The position numbers and the translations under genes are program-made. Below the pieces are notes generated by a model, which ran no database searches, was not told the origin of the DNA, and saw nothing but the letters and a program-made list of their open reading frames with translations. From NCBI GenBank assembly GCA_963575745.1, contig CAUYUJ010003625.1, positions 122,501 to 186,500 on the forward strand: 64,000 nucleotides of DNA, read 5' to 3'. This DNA is from Prorocentrum cordatum. Taxonomy: Eukaryota > Sar > Dinophyceae > Prorocentrales > Prorocentraceae. Positions 1 to 10,882 of this stretch are shown piece after piece (position 1 is the first letter of the stretch; every line of letters starts with the position of its first letter).

Positions 1-53
1 GGGCCTGACAATCACAGCTCCTACCTTTCTTGCAGCCGAAACGCCGCTTCGCC

Positions 54-3013
54 TCATAATATGAAGATCCACTTATAATTAATACCGCAGCCACCCATGT
101 AGCCCCAACGCGCGCGCGACGCACAGTCGACACGGCCGCGCACACACGTGGGCCTTGAGAACGTCTCTAGGAGAGATCCTTGAAGGGATTGTCCGACGCG
201 GAGTCCATGATGAGATCTCCAGACATTGCTGCGTCCGTAGCCTGCCTCATCTGGGCAAAAATAAACCTCTGCGGCTCGACTCTGCGATGGTCTTACTGTT
301 GGCCAGTTCGTGCCAGGTAACGATCTGCTACGCTGAGCTCCTTGGTCCACTGAGGAACCCATCTCACGTGCTTGGAAACGAGCTTGGCCACGATAGCCGG
401 GAGGTCGGAGTCTTCGACCTTCTCGCCCGAGCACGCGCGGGCACTCGGACGCGCCGCGGGGATGGCCCGCGCCGCAGGGTGCATCCTGACCGCGCGGTTC
501 CAGAGTCTACACCAGCCAAAGACAAGCTGATTCGCCTGCACCTCGCCCCAGATCCACCATCCCCATCGCAGCGTGGATCACGACCGCAAGGGCGCAAGCG
601 CTGCCTTCGGTCTGGCACCGCTGCCTGGGGGCGCGCATCTCGGGATAGCCTGCGCGACGCCCGCGGCCCACCTGCAGCGCGAAAGCGCCAGAGCACAGGT
701 TCATCTCTGGGCAAGCGTCAGACGACGCATGCGCCACGCAGTGAGCGCCTGACGCGCGGCGAAGTGTTCCTTCGTAGAAAATGCCAAACACGCATTCGCA
801 GCTCCATGGTCCTGGTTCCAACTCGAACAGGCCCGCCTTGCCCCGGGTAGATGCCAGCGCTGCCGAGCTGGCGCCGTAGCTGGCGGCCTCGATATCGGTA
901 CCCTTCTTGCCGAGCTCCTGGCCGCCTGCATCTCCCCAGCGCGCGTCGTCGACGCATCCATGGCCCACCGCTGCCCAGTCGGATGCGCACATGGACCCCT
1001 GACGAGGGCCATCGATGAGTCCTGAGAGATGCCCGCACGAATGAACAAGGATCCTCTGGCCACTTGGACTCCCCGGAGTGAGCCTCCACAACCTGGACGG
1101 CCGAAACAGCCGCAGTGAAAGAGAGGGTAGAATAGGTGGTCCCTCGCCACGCCAACTCTCGCACGCGCATACCAGTTGTGGCTCGTCATGGATCTGAAAT
1201 CAAGTCTGTTCTTCCTGGACAATGAGTAGGCCTGCCTCCAGCGACCGCTGATGTTCTCTTCTTAGGGTCCGACGATTATCTCGCCACTTTCTGCTCGAGA
1301 CTCTTCCAGTCCTGGGGTAGAGGCGCAATGGCCGATATCCAGAATGTCCCCAAGAGCCTTCTCGCCTTCTGTCGGCAGCCCCCCCCCCCAGCTGTCGACG
1401 ACGAACTTTTTGCCCCCTCGAGGAAGGCGCCGTAGGTTCCTGCCCATATTCGGAAGTTCGCGGTCGTTCGCGCTAGGGGCGATGGCCAACGCCGCGGGGC
1501 CCCAGCCAGGCAGGTCGCCGAGTGGGGCCCACATGAACTCTGACACCGGGCGAGAGTCGGACGGATCCTGGATCTCGGTCACACCTGGAAGCACGCGTAG
1601 AGCAGCTCGCAGTTACCGTTCTCGTCTGCTGCCTAAACGTATGTCTGCGCAGTCTCGCGCTCATGCGCATCGCGCGACTCGACCAGGCCCGAGGCGACGC
1701 CGAGAGGCATGCGCGTTAGCAGCTTCAGCCAGACATGGGAAGTAGGCTGTCTCGGGCGCTGATGCTGCGCGGCATTCATCTCCGACAAGAAGAAGATCGT
1801 TGAAGGTCGCGTTGGGGCTCGGATCCTGAGAGCCCAGCTGAACGCAGCTCTCCAGCATCAAGTAGTAGATCGCGTCAGCGGACGGCCAGAATCCGCCCCT
1901 TTCGAGCTCGGATGGCTAGTCCTTCGTCGCATCCGCTTGCTTCGCCATGTCTTGCCTCAGCTGCGGGATCATCTCTCTCCACCGTCGCGACGTGACGCGG
2001 CGGCTGCGCGCGTGCTGGCAGGAGGTCTGGTAGCTCGACGAGGTCACCCACATTGATCCAGGCATGGCAGTTATCTCCGGCAGGGGATCCCAAGCCTTGA
2101 ACTCCCTGATACGCCGCCCCACCACGAGAACGATGCTGCGGCCCCTTCCACCTTGGGATGCCCCTGGAGGAGAATCCCGCTGATTTTTTCTTGCGAGGTG
2201 GGATGGCGGTCTTGCCCCCGGAATCCCCGCCATGATGTCCGGTGGGATGCGCGGCCCAGCTTCTTCCTCGAGCCCCCGACTGGCCGCGCGCCCGGCGGCG
2301 AAGTCGACGTCCAAATTCCGCCCGCGGGCGGCGCCCATATCCGCCCGATCGATTTGCCTTCGCGGGGTGGCAACCGCATCGGGGCACGCCGCCGTGGAGC
2401 TTCGACGATGGACCAGGGCGTCGACGCCGTCGCCATCGCCGGGGAACAGGACGCGGTCAGCGACGGCCCCGACGTGCCTCGGCCCTGGGGGGGGTGGCCC
2501 GTGCTCCTCGGCCGCTCCCTCAGCTGTCTCCTCGGCCGTCTCCTCGGCCGCCCCCTGGGCCGCGTCGTCAACGAGGTTCGCGTTGGCGCGAGGGCGCTGT
2601 GCATCGTGCGCAGGTCATTTGGATCCTCTCGCCCTCGGAGCCCCGCCCTCTGGCGCCCCCGGAAGCGGCCCGGGCCCTTCCTTCCATGTCAGTAGATTCT
2701 CCCGCTGGCCAGGGCCGTGGCAATGAGCGTCCTCTCCGCGAAGCCATCGTAAGCGTCTCGCAATGCTGCGGGTAGTTGCCGCCGTAGGCGTCGTCGCCTG
2801 ATGCCGCGACAAAGCGTTCACCGCGGGATCTTCCGCCTGTCCGTCTCCGCGCTCGTTCGAGCCCTCGCCCTCGACCTCCTCGGCCCGCTCGGCTCGGCGC
2901 TTGGCATTCCTGTTCTGGCGGCGCCTTCGATGCCGATCCATTCCGGATTGCATTGCCTCCTCGGTCGCAAGGCGACCCCGCGTAGACCTGGGCCTGCGAC
3001 GCCGGGCGGCCAT
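54..3013 (-). pseudogene. Broken hypothetical coding region
   Basis: Coding-like blocks succeed each other on the minus strand in shifting frames. A very basic N-terminal block runs from about 3013 to 2615 with Arg/Lys clusters such as RHRRRRQNRNAKRRAER. Further blocks lie at 2338-1916, 1861-1661 (containing QDPSPNATFNDLLLVGDEC), 1594-1262 (VSEFMWAPLGDLPGWG, IGHCASTPGLEESRAE) and about 541-200. The blocks have ordinary mixed composition, unlike the opposite-strand shadows. I do not recognise a domain. The basic start followed by several broken blocks could be a retroelement ORF1 or a decayed host gene with introns. Frames change at least four times, so no intact product is expected. The link between blocks is inferred from order and strand only. 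Confidence 0.4.
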
Positions 3014-3067
3014 AGACAGCCGGGGGGATCAAGACAGAAATGCGACTGCGAAAAAAATGCTTTTCTA

Positions 3068-3108
3068 CAACGCTAATGATGCCAGAGAAAAACCCAATCC
3101 TAATCTTT
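3068..3108. repeat. Module shared with 41.33 kb; insertion site
   Basis: This stretch contains GAGAAAAACCCAATC followed by TAATCTTT. A closely similar stretch sits at 41331-41374, where it runs without interruption into a GGGCTAT array. Here it is interrupted at 3108 by the inverted-repeat insertion and resumes at 4336. Confidence 0.6.
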
Positions 3109-3390
3109 GAGAGAGCGTGATCCACCGCCGCTTTACTGTGGAAAATTGCCAACCTTTTCCTCTGGAGCCCGGGGTTCCCCCCCCCCCCCCCTCCGAAAAT
3201 CCCCCCCCCCCCCCCCCCCCTGCTGGGGCCCCTCCCCCCCCCCCCCCTCCCCCAAAACCCCCCCTCCCCTAACCCCTCCCCCCCCCCCCCCTCCCGCTCG
3301 AAAACCGGGGGGGGGTCACTACCGTTCGAACCCCTCCCCCCTCCCCCCCCCCCTCGGATCCGAAAACCGGGGGGGGTCACTACCGGTTCG

Positions 3391-3426
<36 letters not shown>

Positions 3427-4335
3427 TACTCACCGCCAGCAAACGACTCCCGGTCCCCACCACCGTCCGCATCACATCCCCCACTGGTGTTCCCAGCACC
3501 ACTGTCCTCACCACCGCTGTCCCCACTGGTTCCACCACCGCCCCTACTGTCCCCACCAGTGGCCCCACCACTGTCGCACTGTCCCCGCTGTCCCCAGAAC
3601 TGTTCCCACCACGGTTCCACTCTCCCCACTGTCTCCACGGCCCCAACCACTGCCCGACTATCCCCACTGTCCCCACTGTCCCACTGACTCCTCCGCTGTC
3701 CCACTGAGCTGTCCCACTGTTCCCACCACTGTCCCCACTGTCCCCACCACTGTCCCCACTGTACCTTTGTCCCATTGTCCCACCGCCGTCCTCGCCACCG
3801 CCTTCACCACTGTCCCCACCACCATTGTACCCTCCACTGTCCCACTGTTCCCACCTCATTCCCATTGTCCCCACACCACTGTCCCCACCACCACCGTCAC
3901 CACCACTGTCCACTGTCCCCCCCTGTTCCCACCATTGCCCCCACCACTGTCCCCGCCACTACCGTCCCCACCACTGTCCCACTGTCCCACTGCCCCCACC
4001 ACTGTCCCGCTATCCCCTCCCCGCTGTCCCCGCCAACACCGCCCCCGCCACTGTCCGCGCCCCCACTCGGTTTTCGAGGGAGGGGGGGGTTCGAACCGGT
4101 AGTGACCCCCCCCGGTTTTCCGGATCCGGGGGGGGGGGGGGGGAGGGGGGTTCGAACCGGTAGTGACCCCCCCCCCCCTTTTCATGATGAGCAGGGGGGG
4201 AGGGGGGGGGGGGGGGGGTTCGAACCGGTAGTGACCCCCCCCGTTTTTCCGGAGGGGGGGGGGAAAGGGGGAGGGGTTCGAACCGGTAGTGACCCCCCCC
4301 GGTTTTCCGCCAGCAGCGGTAGAACACGCTCTTTC
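3109..4335. mobile_element. TIR insertion with C-rich core and 8-bp TSD
   Basis: The 1227-bp insertion is bounded by imperfect 24-bp terminal inverted repeats at 3109-3132 (starting GAGAGAGCGTG) and 4312-4335 (ending CACGCTCTTTC); 20 of 24 positions pair. The octamer TAATCTTT directly flanks both ends (3101-3108, 4336-4343), as a target-site duplication would. Inside the ends lie subterminal modules containing GGTCACTACCGGTTCGAACC next to long G or C runs: two on the left (about 3299-3340, 3361-3399) and four inverted on the right (about 4081-4128, 4145-4182, 4212-4252, 4273-4310). The core (3425-4070) is an irregular CCCCACTGTCC/CCACCACTGTC satellite with no credible ORF. It looks like a non-autonomous DNA transposon; an 8-bp duplication occurs in hAT and some other superfamilies, and no transposase is present to assign it. 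Confidence 0.7.
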
Positions 4336-4346
4336 TAATCTTTTTA

Positions 4347-4632
4347 AGGATATAGGGCTCTGGGGCTAAAGGGCTATAGGGCTATGGGGCTATAAGGCTA
4401 TAGGGCTAGAGGGCTGGCTATAGGGCTATGGGGCTATCGGGCTACATGGCCATGGGGCTAGAGGGCTAGAGAGCTAGAGGGCTAGAGGGCTATATGGATA
4501 TAATATTATAATGGCATAAAACTATAGGGCCACTCGGGTTATAGGGATAGGAAGCTATTGGGGCTATAGGGCTGGAAGGCTATAGGGCTAAAAACCATAA
4601 AACTCTAAAGTAATAAAGCTATAGGGCTACCA
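4347..4632 (+). repeat. GGGCTAT(A) short tandem array
   Basis: An irregular array of 7-8 bp units of the type GGGCTATA / GGGCTATG / GGGCTAGA. The same array type follows the same flanking module at 41375-41515. It is non-coding. Confidence 0.85.
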
Positions 4633-4635
4633 GGC

Positions 4636-4671
4636 GGGCGCCCGGGCACCCCCGGGCACGCCCGGGCGCCC
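4636..4671. other. Perfect GC hairpin
   Basis: GGGCGCCCGGG (4636-4646) pairs perfectly with CCCGGGCGCCC (4661-4671) across a 14-nt loop. It sits in a GC-only patch at the end of the GGGCTAT array. Function unknown. Confidence 0.6.
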
Positions 4672-4874
4672 AAACACTCGGGCTACCCCAGGCACCCGGG
4701 CGCCCGAGCGCGCGGCGAAAATCGGCGGCAAACCTAACCTAACCATATGAACCCACTAGGACCCCTACAGAGGCAAGCCCTGCTTGGGGAACGACTAGCT
4801 GCTGCCTAGCTTCCGAAGCGACGGGAACGCGCGCGCGATGGGCGACGACGGGCCCGCGGCGGCGTCGCGCCGAA

Positions 4875-5905
4875 TCAAACCGCGGCCCCGCGCGCCATCG
4901 ACAAGGAACGCCGCGCCTCCGCGAGCATAGGGCGCGCCGAAACTTGGCTGGCGCTCTCCTGGTGGACGCCGTGCGCTTCGAAAGTTATGCCCCGCGGTTG
5001 TCCCACATTGATGGCCCAGGTCAAAACGTGCATCGGGCCCGCCGGCGGAATAATTTCGACCAGGGGGTCACCGACGAGCGCGCTGCCCCCCGCGTCACCA
5101 GGGCAGCTCGTGAGGGCCCTCGTCTCGCAGAAGTGGGCGCGGAGCCCGTATCTGGCAGCATTCGCCTGGAGGCGTGCAACAGTTTCGAAAAGTTGCGCTT
5201 GTTCTGTGCAAGCAGCAGCACCTCGCTGGCAAATATCAAGCTCGCCAACGGCATCTCCTGGTCGTCTACGACGAAGCCAGCACATTGTCCAGCGCGTCTC
5301 CTGTTGAGCCCGTACCACGTTGTCTTCAACGCCCTAAAACAAGACCCCATGACTGCAATGAACAGGAGCGCGCTGATCGGGCCCCCCTGCTTCACTCCCC
5401 TGGTGAAGCTGACAAGGCGGGACCCCGCGCCAGCAGCAACCGTTGCAGTCTGATCAGCGCACAACTTCCGAAGCAGCCGAATATACGATTCCTCGAAAGC
5501 AAACTCGCGCAGCACATCCCGCAACGCCTCGCCCACAAATCCTGGTTCCACTCGCCGCGCTTCTAGATCAGAAGTGTCAATGCGAATGGTCTTCATTGGA
5601 AAACTGGGCGGTCGGCGGCTTGATCTTGCGCTTGGTGTGCTCTGGCCGCATATTAGAAGCGATTGCAGATCGTGCGAGCAAAGAGTTTGTACCAATATCG
5701 GAAGAATCACGATGGGTCTGCAAGTACTCGGGAAGGCGGGGTCTCGTTCTTGAACAGCACAACCAGGCTCGCGTCTCCACGAATCGGGCGGCGCTCTCTG
5801 GCGGGAAGACTGAATTAAAACATACAAGAAGTTGTCCAGTAGAACCTGGTTGCTGTTTTCAGCATCTCCGCAGCGATGCCAAGACAAGTCTATCCACAGG
5901 CCCAT
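4875..5905 (-). pseudogene. Degenerate LINE-type reverse transcriptase fragment
   Basis: The minus-strand frame ending near 5021 contains the order of blocks expected of a non-LTR retrotransposon RT domain. CRPIVILPILVQ matches the RPI block, FTRGVKQGGPISALLFI matches the conserved xGxxQGxPlSplLF block, and LIFASEVLLLAQN lies where the catalytic FADD/YADD box should be but reads FASE, so both catalytic Asp are lost. A frameshift near 5170 moves the downstream thumb-like region (LFETVARLQANAARYGLRAHF, then VGDPLVEIIPP) into the frame ending at 4875. Endonuclease and RNase H parts are not visible nearby. This is an inactive, truncated copy. Family assignment beyond LINE is not possible by eye. 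Confidence 0.7.
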
Positions 5906-6600
5906 GCCTTCAGCCCTGTCCCCCCCCTAGCAGGCAGGCAAGCCCGGCGCCAGGAGAGCGGCGCGTCGGCATAACATGCGGCAGGGAAAATCAAGCAAGT
6001 GCAAAAAACAGCGGTCCCCACAGAGGCCGAGATCGAAGAAAAACGCCAGGGCAGGAATCATCGTATTGTCGGAAGCGGGAACGCTATACGGTGCTCGGCG
6101 CGGCCGACCATAGCGCGGGGCCCGCGGCTGTCCGGCGTCAGCGCCTTTCCGGCCATGACGAGGTGGTGTTTCCGAGCCAGCTGCCGCTCGTCGTCCAGCT
6201 CGCGCTGCCCACGGCGCCTCGCCTCCTTGCCCGCCTGCAGAGGGTCCTCGAACAGCTCTTCGAGGATGTGCGTGTATCCGATTTTTGCGGCGTCCACGAC
6301 CTGCGCCCCGCACATGAACATGAACCTCGTGAACAACGGCATGGCGCAGCAGTTCCAGGGCGCTGCTTGGCTCCTTGGCTCTAACCCTGGGCAGCCCGCA
6401 GGCAAGGCTGAGACCTCACGACTTGAGCTAAAATGGCTAAGGAGGGGCAGTTGGGACCCTCTTGACGTCATCTTAGGGGCTCAACTCAGGGGGCGAAAAG
6501 ACGCGAGGGGAAAAACAAGCGATATCCAAACAATTGTTTTAGGTGTGGGGACTCTCGGGTGCCCTCGTGGAACGTCTTGGGGCCACATTGAGCCGAAGGC
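5906..6600 (-). other. Possible upstream part of the LINE remnant
   Basis: Minus-strand reading shows a moderately coding-like stretch (about 6330-6060, with YTHILEELFEDPLQAGKEARRRG) just upstream of the RT fragment. No domain is recognised and the frame does not join the RT frame. It may be the element's linker or unrelated decayed sequence. Confidence 0.25.
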
Positions 6601-6604
6601 TGTC

Positions 6605-6690
6605 TTGGCGTGTCTTGTCAGGTGTTGTCTCGTCTTGTCGTGTCTCGTCATGCGTTGCCTCGTCTTGTCTTGTCTATCTTCCCTGGTCGT
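6605..6690 (+). repeat. TGTCTCGTCTTG short repeat
   Basis: Irregular repetition of TGTCTCGTC / TTGTCGTGTCTCGTC units. No gene. Confidence 0.7.
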
Positions 6691-6784
6691 ACTGGGCCGT
6701 CTTGGGGAATCCTGCTGCTGGGCAGTAGGGGCACGCCCGCCTCGTCAGGGAAGTCCACGCCAAAAGACTTCCCCGCTCGCCCAG

Positions 6785-6885
6785 CAAAGCCTCCTGGGGC
6801 CTATTGGGGGCCGTCTGCGGGCCTCTTAGGGGGCCTCCTAGGGGGCCTCGTGGGGCCTCTTGGGGGCCTCTCGGGGTCTGTCTGG
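6785..6885 (+). repeat. GGGGGCCTC minisatellite
   Basis: Short array of GGGGGCCTC(T/C)TA-type units, related in composition to the GGCCCCAAGA minisatellites elsewhere in the window but in opposite orientation. Confidence 0.65.
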
Positions 6886-7107
6886 GGCAGCGAGAGCCTC
6901 GATCGCGCAGAAATCACGACGGGCTGGCCACCACTAGAGGCCGATGCCTCCGGCTGCCGGGCCCAGGGGGCAATGATCAAATGACGGCCCGAGGCGGAAC
7001 AATACGGCCCCAGGCGTTGGGGGGGTTGTGGGCACAGGTGGGCCCGCGTCGGAGGTCTGGCAGGGCGGCAGGGGGCACTGACGTCCCCTGTCGTCGAGGG
7101 ATCGGTG

Positions 7108-7300
7108 CCTGAAGACCTCCTCCTCCTCCTCCTCCTCCTCGCCCTCGTCCCTCCTGCCTCCTTCCTCCTCTCTCCCTCCTCCCTCCTCCCTCCTCCCTCC
7201 TCCCTCCCTCCCTCCTTTTTCCCTCCTCCCTCCTCCCTCCTCCCTCTTCTCCCCCTCCTCCTCCCCCTCGCCCCCTCCTCGCCCTCCTCTCGTTGCCCTG
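7108..7300 (+). repeat. CT-rich CTCCCTCCT tract
   Basis: Polypyrimidine tract of CTC, CCT and CTCCCT units. Translations across it are low-complexity and not genes. Confidence 0.9.
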
Positions 7301-8600
7301 ACGTCGACCACGGGATCCCCTGGGCGCCCAGAGAAAGAACGGCGAAGTGCCAGTGCGGGTGCGCACGGCGAGGGGAGGGCCTGGGAGTACGCCTTGTTGA
7401 CATGGTCCCGGTCGTTCAGCGGTTGTACGGGGATCTTCGCCTCTTTCTCGCGCCCGCCCTGCATGAAAAACTCCTGGGAGGGGTGGGGGCGCGGGGCTGG
7501 AAACAACAAGGCTGACGCGACAGCCCTATGACCTTTGCGCGGCGGCGACCTCTGCAACCTCGCGTCAGAACGATCATGCCTTGCAAGAGCAGGTCTGCCT
7601 ACAAAGGAAGTGCCGTGCGCCCGATGGTACGATAGGGCTGCAAAAGGCAGCTGACAAGAGGGCCACAAGAGGTGCACGGGCAGGTTCGCATGAGCGCTCA
7701 AAGTTCCCGTTATTGTGAGGGTACCTCTGGGACTGAACTCTGACGAAAAGAGGAAGCGCACATGAGCAAAACAAAACAACAAATTGCGTACGCCTCATGC
7801 TGGAGCAAGTCAAGACCCAACGCCGCTGTGCATGATATCACAACCACTTGCTTCGATGAAACAATTTCTGCTACTACCGCTGCTGCTTCTGAAACTACTG
7901 CGAACACCAGTCGACGGAGGACGGAGGACGACGGAAGGAGGAAGGGACGGGAAAACGACAGTGGGGGAAGGAGAAAAAAAAGGAAGAGGGAGAGGGGAGG
8001 GTGGTCCTCGGAGGCCTTTCCATGGAGGCTCTTGAAGACCTGCCTGGAGGCCCAACCCAAAGATCATAATTATTGCTGTTTGTTCGGTACGGGGTCCCCG
8101 GAAGTCGCGACCCCTTCCCCAGGGCCAGTGTTCCATCCCGAATCGTTTTTGTTGACGGTTCTGGGGCCCGGCGAGGGCCCCGGAGGCCGAAAACTGCGAA
8201 ACATCAAAATTGGATTCCTCACGTTGGAGGCCTGAGTCCCTGGAGCCCAGCACGGCGGATAAAGGCCAAACACGCGGAGCGGACATCAAAGGCAGGTAAA
8301 TTAGCGTTTCTTGAAGCGTGAACTTATTCGCGCTCTCGCGCCGCCCACGCGGGGGGGGGACAAAAACGAGGATGATAAGGATGAGGAATCGCAAAACCGC
8401 GACTCGCAAACAAGAGCCCGGCGGTCATGATATTCGCGATGACGCCCATGACCGCCCCCCCCCCCCCCCCCCCCCCCCCCTTGTCGCGCCACGATTCGCG
8501 CTGGCGCCACGCGCGAGCACCGAGCGCCCCGGATAATCATCAGCCAGGGATAGTTAAGGTCGGGGGACTGGCGAGGGTAATCAACGATTTTCCCAGGTAA
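7300..8600. other. No gene recognised
   Basis: No coding block, RNA gene or element end is convincing here. A purine-rich patch lies at 7905-8010 and a poly-C run at about 8457-8480. Short open frames on both strands have biased composition. Confidence 0.5.
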
Positions 8601-8617
8601 AGCGATGTTAGTAATAC

Positions 8618-8672
8618 GTGAGGATGACACTGACGATGACCATGACGATGACGATGATGATGATGATGATGA
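8618..8672 (+). repeat. GAT/GAC triplet microsatellite
   Basis: Short run of ATGATGATG and related GAC/GAT units at the 3' side of the minus-strand hypothetical gene. Confidence 0.8.
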
Positions 8673-9302
8673 TGGTGGTCCTGGGCGCCCGTGCAAACTG
8701 ACACTGTTGATATTGGCACAAGACTGACTCGATAGATGTCGAGGCTCGCGGCCACCACTTGCCTGGGCAAGCGAGGTCCTTGGCGCTTCTGGTCAAGACC
8801 TCTCTTGCGCATGGCTTCAAACCACTCGCCCGCGCAGGCTCGGCGCCCTCTGGGGCCGCCATTGCGCGGGGGGCACATGGCGCGCGCTTGGGCGGCAGCG
8901 CTTGCCTCCTCGAAGGTGGCGCGCTTCGGCTCGACCGCCGCGGGGCTCTTGCGGGGCTTGGACGTGTTCATGGCCTTGGCCTTGGCCTTGGTCTGGGCCA
9001 AGTCGTTGTCGCTGGCGCCCTCGCGCTCGTTGATCCACTCGTTGCCCCAGGCGCGCGTCGCGCTGAGCTCGCGGGCGCCCGGCGGCCCTCGCCTCGGACC
9101 TCGCGCGGGGCGCGCTTGATCCAGCGACTCGCCCGCAGGCCGCAGGACTAGGCGTCTGCCTGCAGCGCCACGCTGCTTCTCTTCTCGCAGTTCTCGCCAG
9201 GGCCAACGGCGCCGAGCTCGCGGGGGGCCCTCGCGGCGGCCCCGGGGGGCCACGCGCGAGCGCACCCGCGGTTTCTGCGCGTGCGTGGGGTGGGGGGGAG
9301 CG

Positions 9303-9370
9303 GGGTTCACTTCGTTCGGCAACCCCCGAGCGAAGTGAACCCTACCTCTCCCCGCAGAAATCGCGGGGAG
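9303..9370. other. Twin hairpins
   Basis: A 17-bp stem with one G-T mismatch pairs 9303-9319 (GGGTTCACTTCGTTCGG) with 9326-9342. A second 8-bp perfect stem, CTCCCCGC (9348-9355) with GCGGGGAG (9363-9370), follows after five bases. They lie between two coding blocks of the minus-strand gene, so they may belong to an intron or a small inserted element. Confidence 0.6.
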
Positions 9371-10785
9371 TAGGTGCGAGTTCGCGCGCTGCCCCTTCGA
9401 GCCTGCTTGGCGTTCTCGGGCGGCTGCTTGAGGGCGTCGCGGCACTCCGCCGCGACGCCCCCGCCGATCCCTGGGACCTTGGCGGGCGGCACCACATGCG
9501 CCCCCTGCCCGCGGCGCCTCCAACATTCGCCCCAAAGCGGAACGCAAACTGGAAGCACCTCGGGGCAGGGGCAACTAAAGCAGCCGCCGGCCTCGAGGTA
9601 GGTGCAAGGCGCAGGCGCCTCAGAGTGCGCGCAGATCAGGGCGTACCGGGCCCCGTCGGCCCCCTCGACCCAAACCTCCTGCCCCTCGGGCTGCCGCGCG
9701 GCGGTCTCGCCCCCGCCCCGGCCACCTCGAGCCCAGGCGGCGGCCGCCGTGGGCTCGACCGCCGGAACGGTCTCGGGGGCGCCTGCGCGCTCCTCGATCT
9801 CGCCCAGCAGCGCGCGCACTGTGCCCAGCTCGAGGGCGTCGCCCTCGACGATCTGCCCGCAGCTCATGATCGCGCGCTCCTTGGCGAGCTCGGCGCGGCG
9901 AGCCAGTCTCTGGCGCCAGTCGAGCTCGCGTGTGTTCGGGAAACTTGCAGTCCTGCTCGGTCGTGACTTGTGGCGCTCGGGATTCACAAGCACTCGGTGG
10001 CTTCCGCCTGCTCCCGCCTCGCGTCGTTTCCGCCTGATTCCGCCAACTTCCCGCCAACCTCCGCCGCTCCCGCCGTTCCCGCTAGTTCCCGCCGCCGCGG
10101 TCGGAAGCGGGCGGAAGCTAACGAGTGCCCGCGAGCCCCTCAGCCTCGCCGCTCTCGATCTGGAGGATCGCCGCGGTCTCCACCTGGAGGACGCGCAGGC
10201 GGCGCGCGTCCGGGGGCGCCCCGGAGTCGCCAGACGCCCCGCACTCTGCCGCGCCTGCCCTCGTGGACCCCCATCCTCGGTCACGCGCGCCGCCTTGCCG
10301 TGCCAGGAAAGTCCCGCGAGCCTCGAAGCCTGTCCCCTTATTGGCCTTCGATTGCTTCTTGGCGCCCTTCTCCGCTTGCCTCCCCCGCTAGAACTTCTGG
10401 GAGAAACTCGCCTTCGCCTTCGGCGGCCTGCCGGCGAGCTTCGCCTTGGCCGCGCCTCGGCTCAGGTGCTCGAGCAAGGCCTCGCCACCAGTCTTGTCCT
10501 TCTCGCGCTGCCACTCGCGCGCGCTCGCCCGAGAACTGGCCCGAGGACTTGGGCGCCCACTTGCCCTTGCGAGCTGCTGTCCATGTCAGCTCGATTCGGC
10601 CCTCGAGGGCGCGCGGGAACTGGATCTCCTTGATCCGCTCTTCTTCTGCTCGTCGGTGAGCTCGAGGTCCAGTTCTCGGTGCTTCAGGAAGCAGGGCTTC
10701 TCGTCCTGCTCGCAGCCCCTGGGCAACTCGCCCTGGTGGATGCAATTCCCGTCGAGGACGCTCCACTCGGGCACGGGAGGCGCCC

Positions 10786-10882
10786 CAAAGGGGCCCAAAA
10801 CGGCCCAAGATGGCCCCCAGACGGCCCGAATACGGCCAAGAGGGCCGCGAGGGCCCTAAGAGAGCCCAAGAGGGCCGCAATA
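10786..10882 (+). repeat. CCCAAGACGGCC minisatellite
   Basis: Units of GGCCCAAGA(C/T)GGCCC with 10-15 bp spacing. The same unit type recurs at 11860-12105, 16070-16600, 17285-17560, 50640-51000 and, with GAGGGCC, at 56100-56770. Confidence 0.8.

Larger units (their letters stand above)
8600..10798 (-). pseudogene. Broken multi-block hypothetical gene
   Basis: Minus-strand coding-like blocks occur in order: 10798-10650 (LDGNCIHQGELPRGCEQDEK, then FLKHRELDLELTDEQ), 10640-10500 (RIKEIQFPRALEGRIELTW), 10480-10380 in another frame (TGGEALLEHLSRGAAKAKLAG), 10000-9380 (containing FPNTRELDWRQRLARRAEL and a Cys-rich patch with CSC-type pairs), and 9080-8700 (GNEWINEREGASDNDLAQTK, then FEEASAAAQARAM). 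Frames shift between blocks, so introns, indels or both separate them. Charged helical composition suggests a soluble protein. I recognise no enzymatic domain. A GAT repeat at 8618-8672 would encode poly-His if translated. The gene direction agrees with its neighbours. Confidence 0.45.

Noticed and set aside
155-850. Plus-strand frame of 231 codons
   Set aside because: Arg/Pro-biased; the minus strand has better coding-like blocks over the same bases.
3107-4102. Proline-rich protein of about 330 residues
   Set aside because: Encoded by C-runs and a CCCCACTGTCC satellite inside a TIR insertion.
4081-4310. tRNA-like sequence because of GGTTCGAACC
   Set aside because: No cloverleaf, no A box and no anticodon arm; the motif is a repeated palindrome between G and C runs.
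9602-10659. Plus-strand frames of 229-343 codons
   Set aside because: Biased Ala/Arg/Ser/Leu composition; they mirror the minus-strand hypothetical gene.
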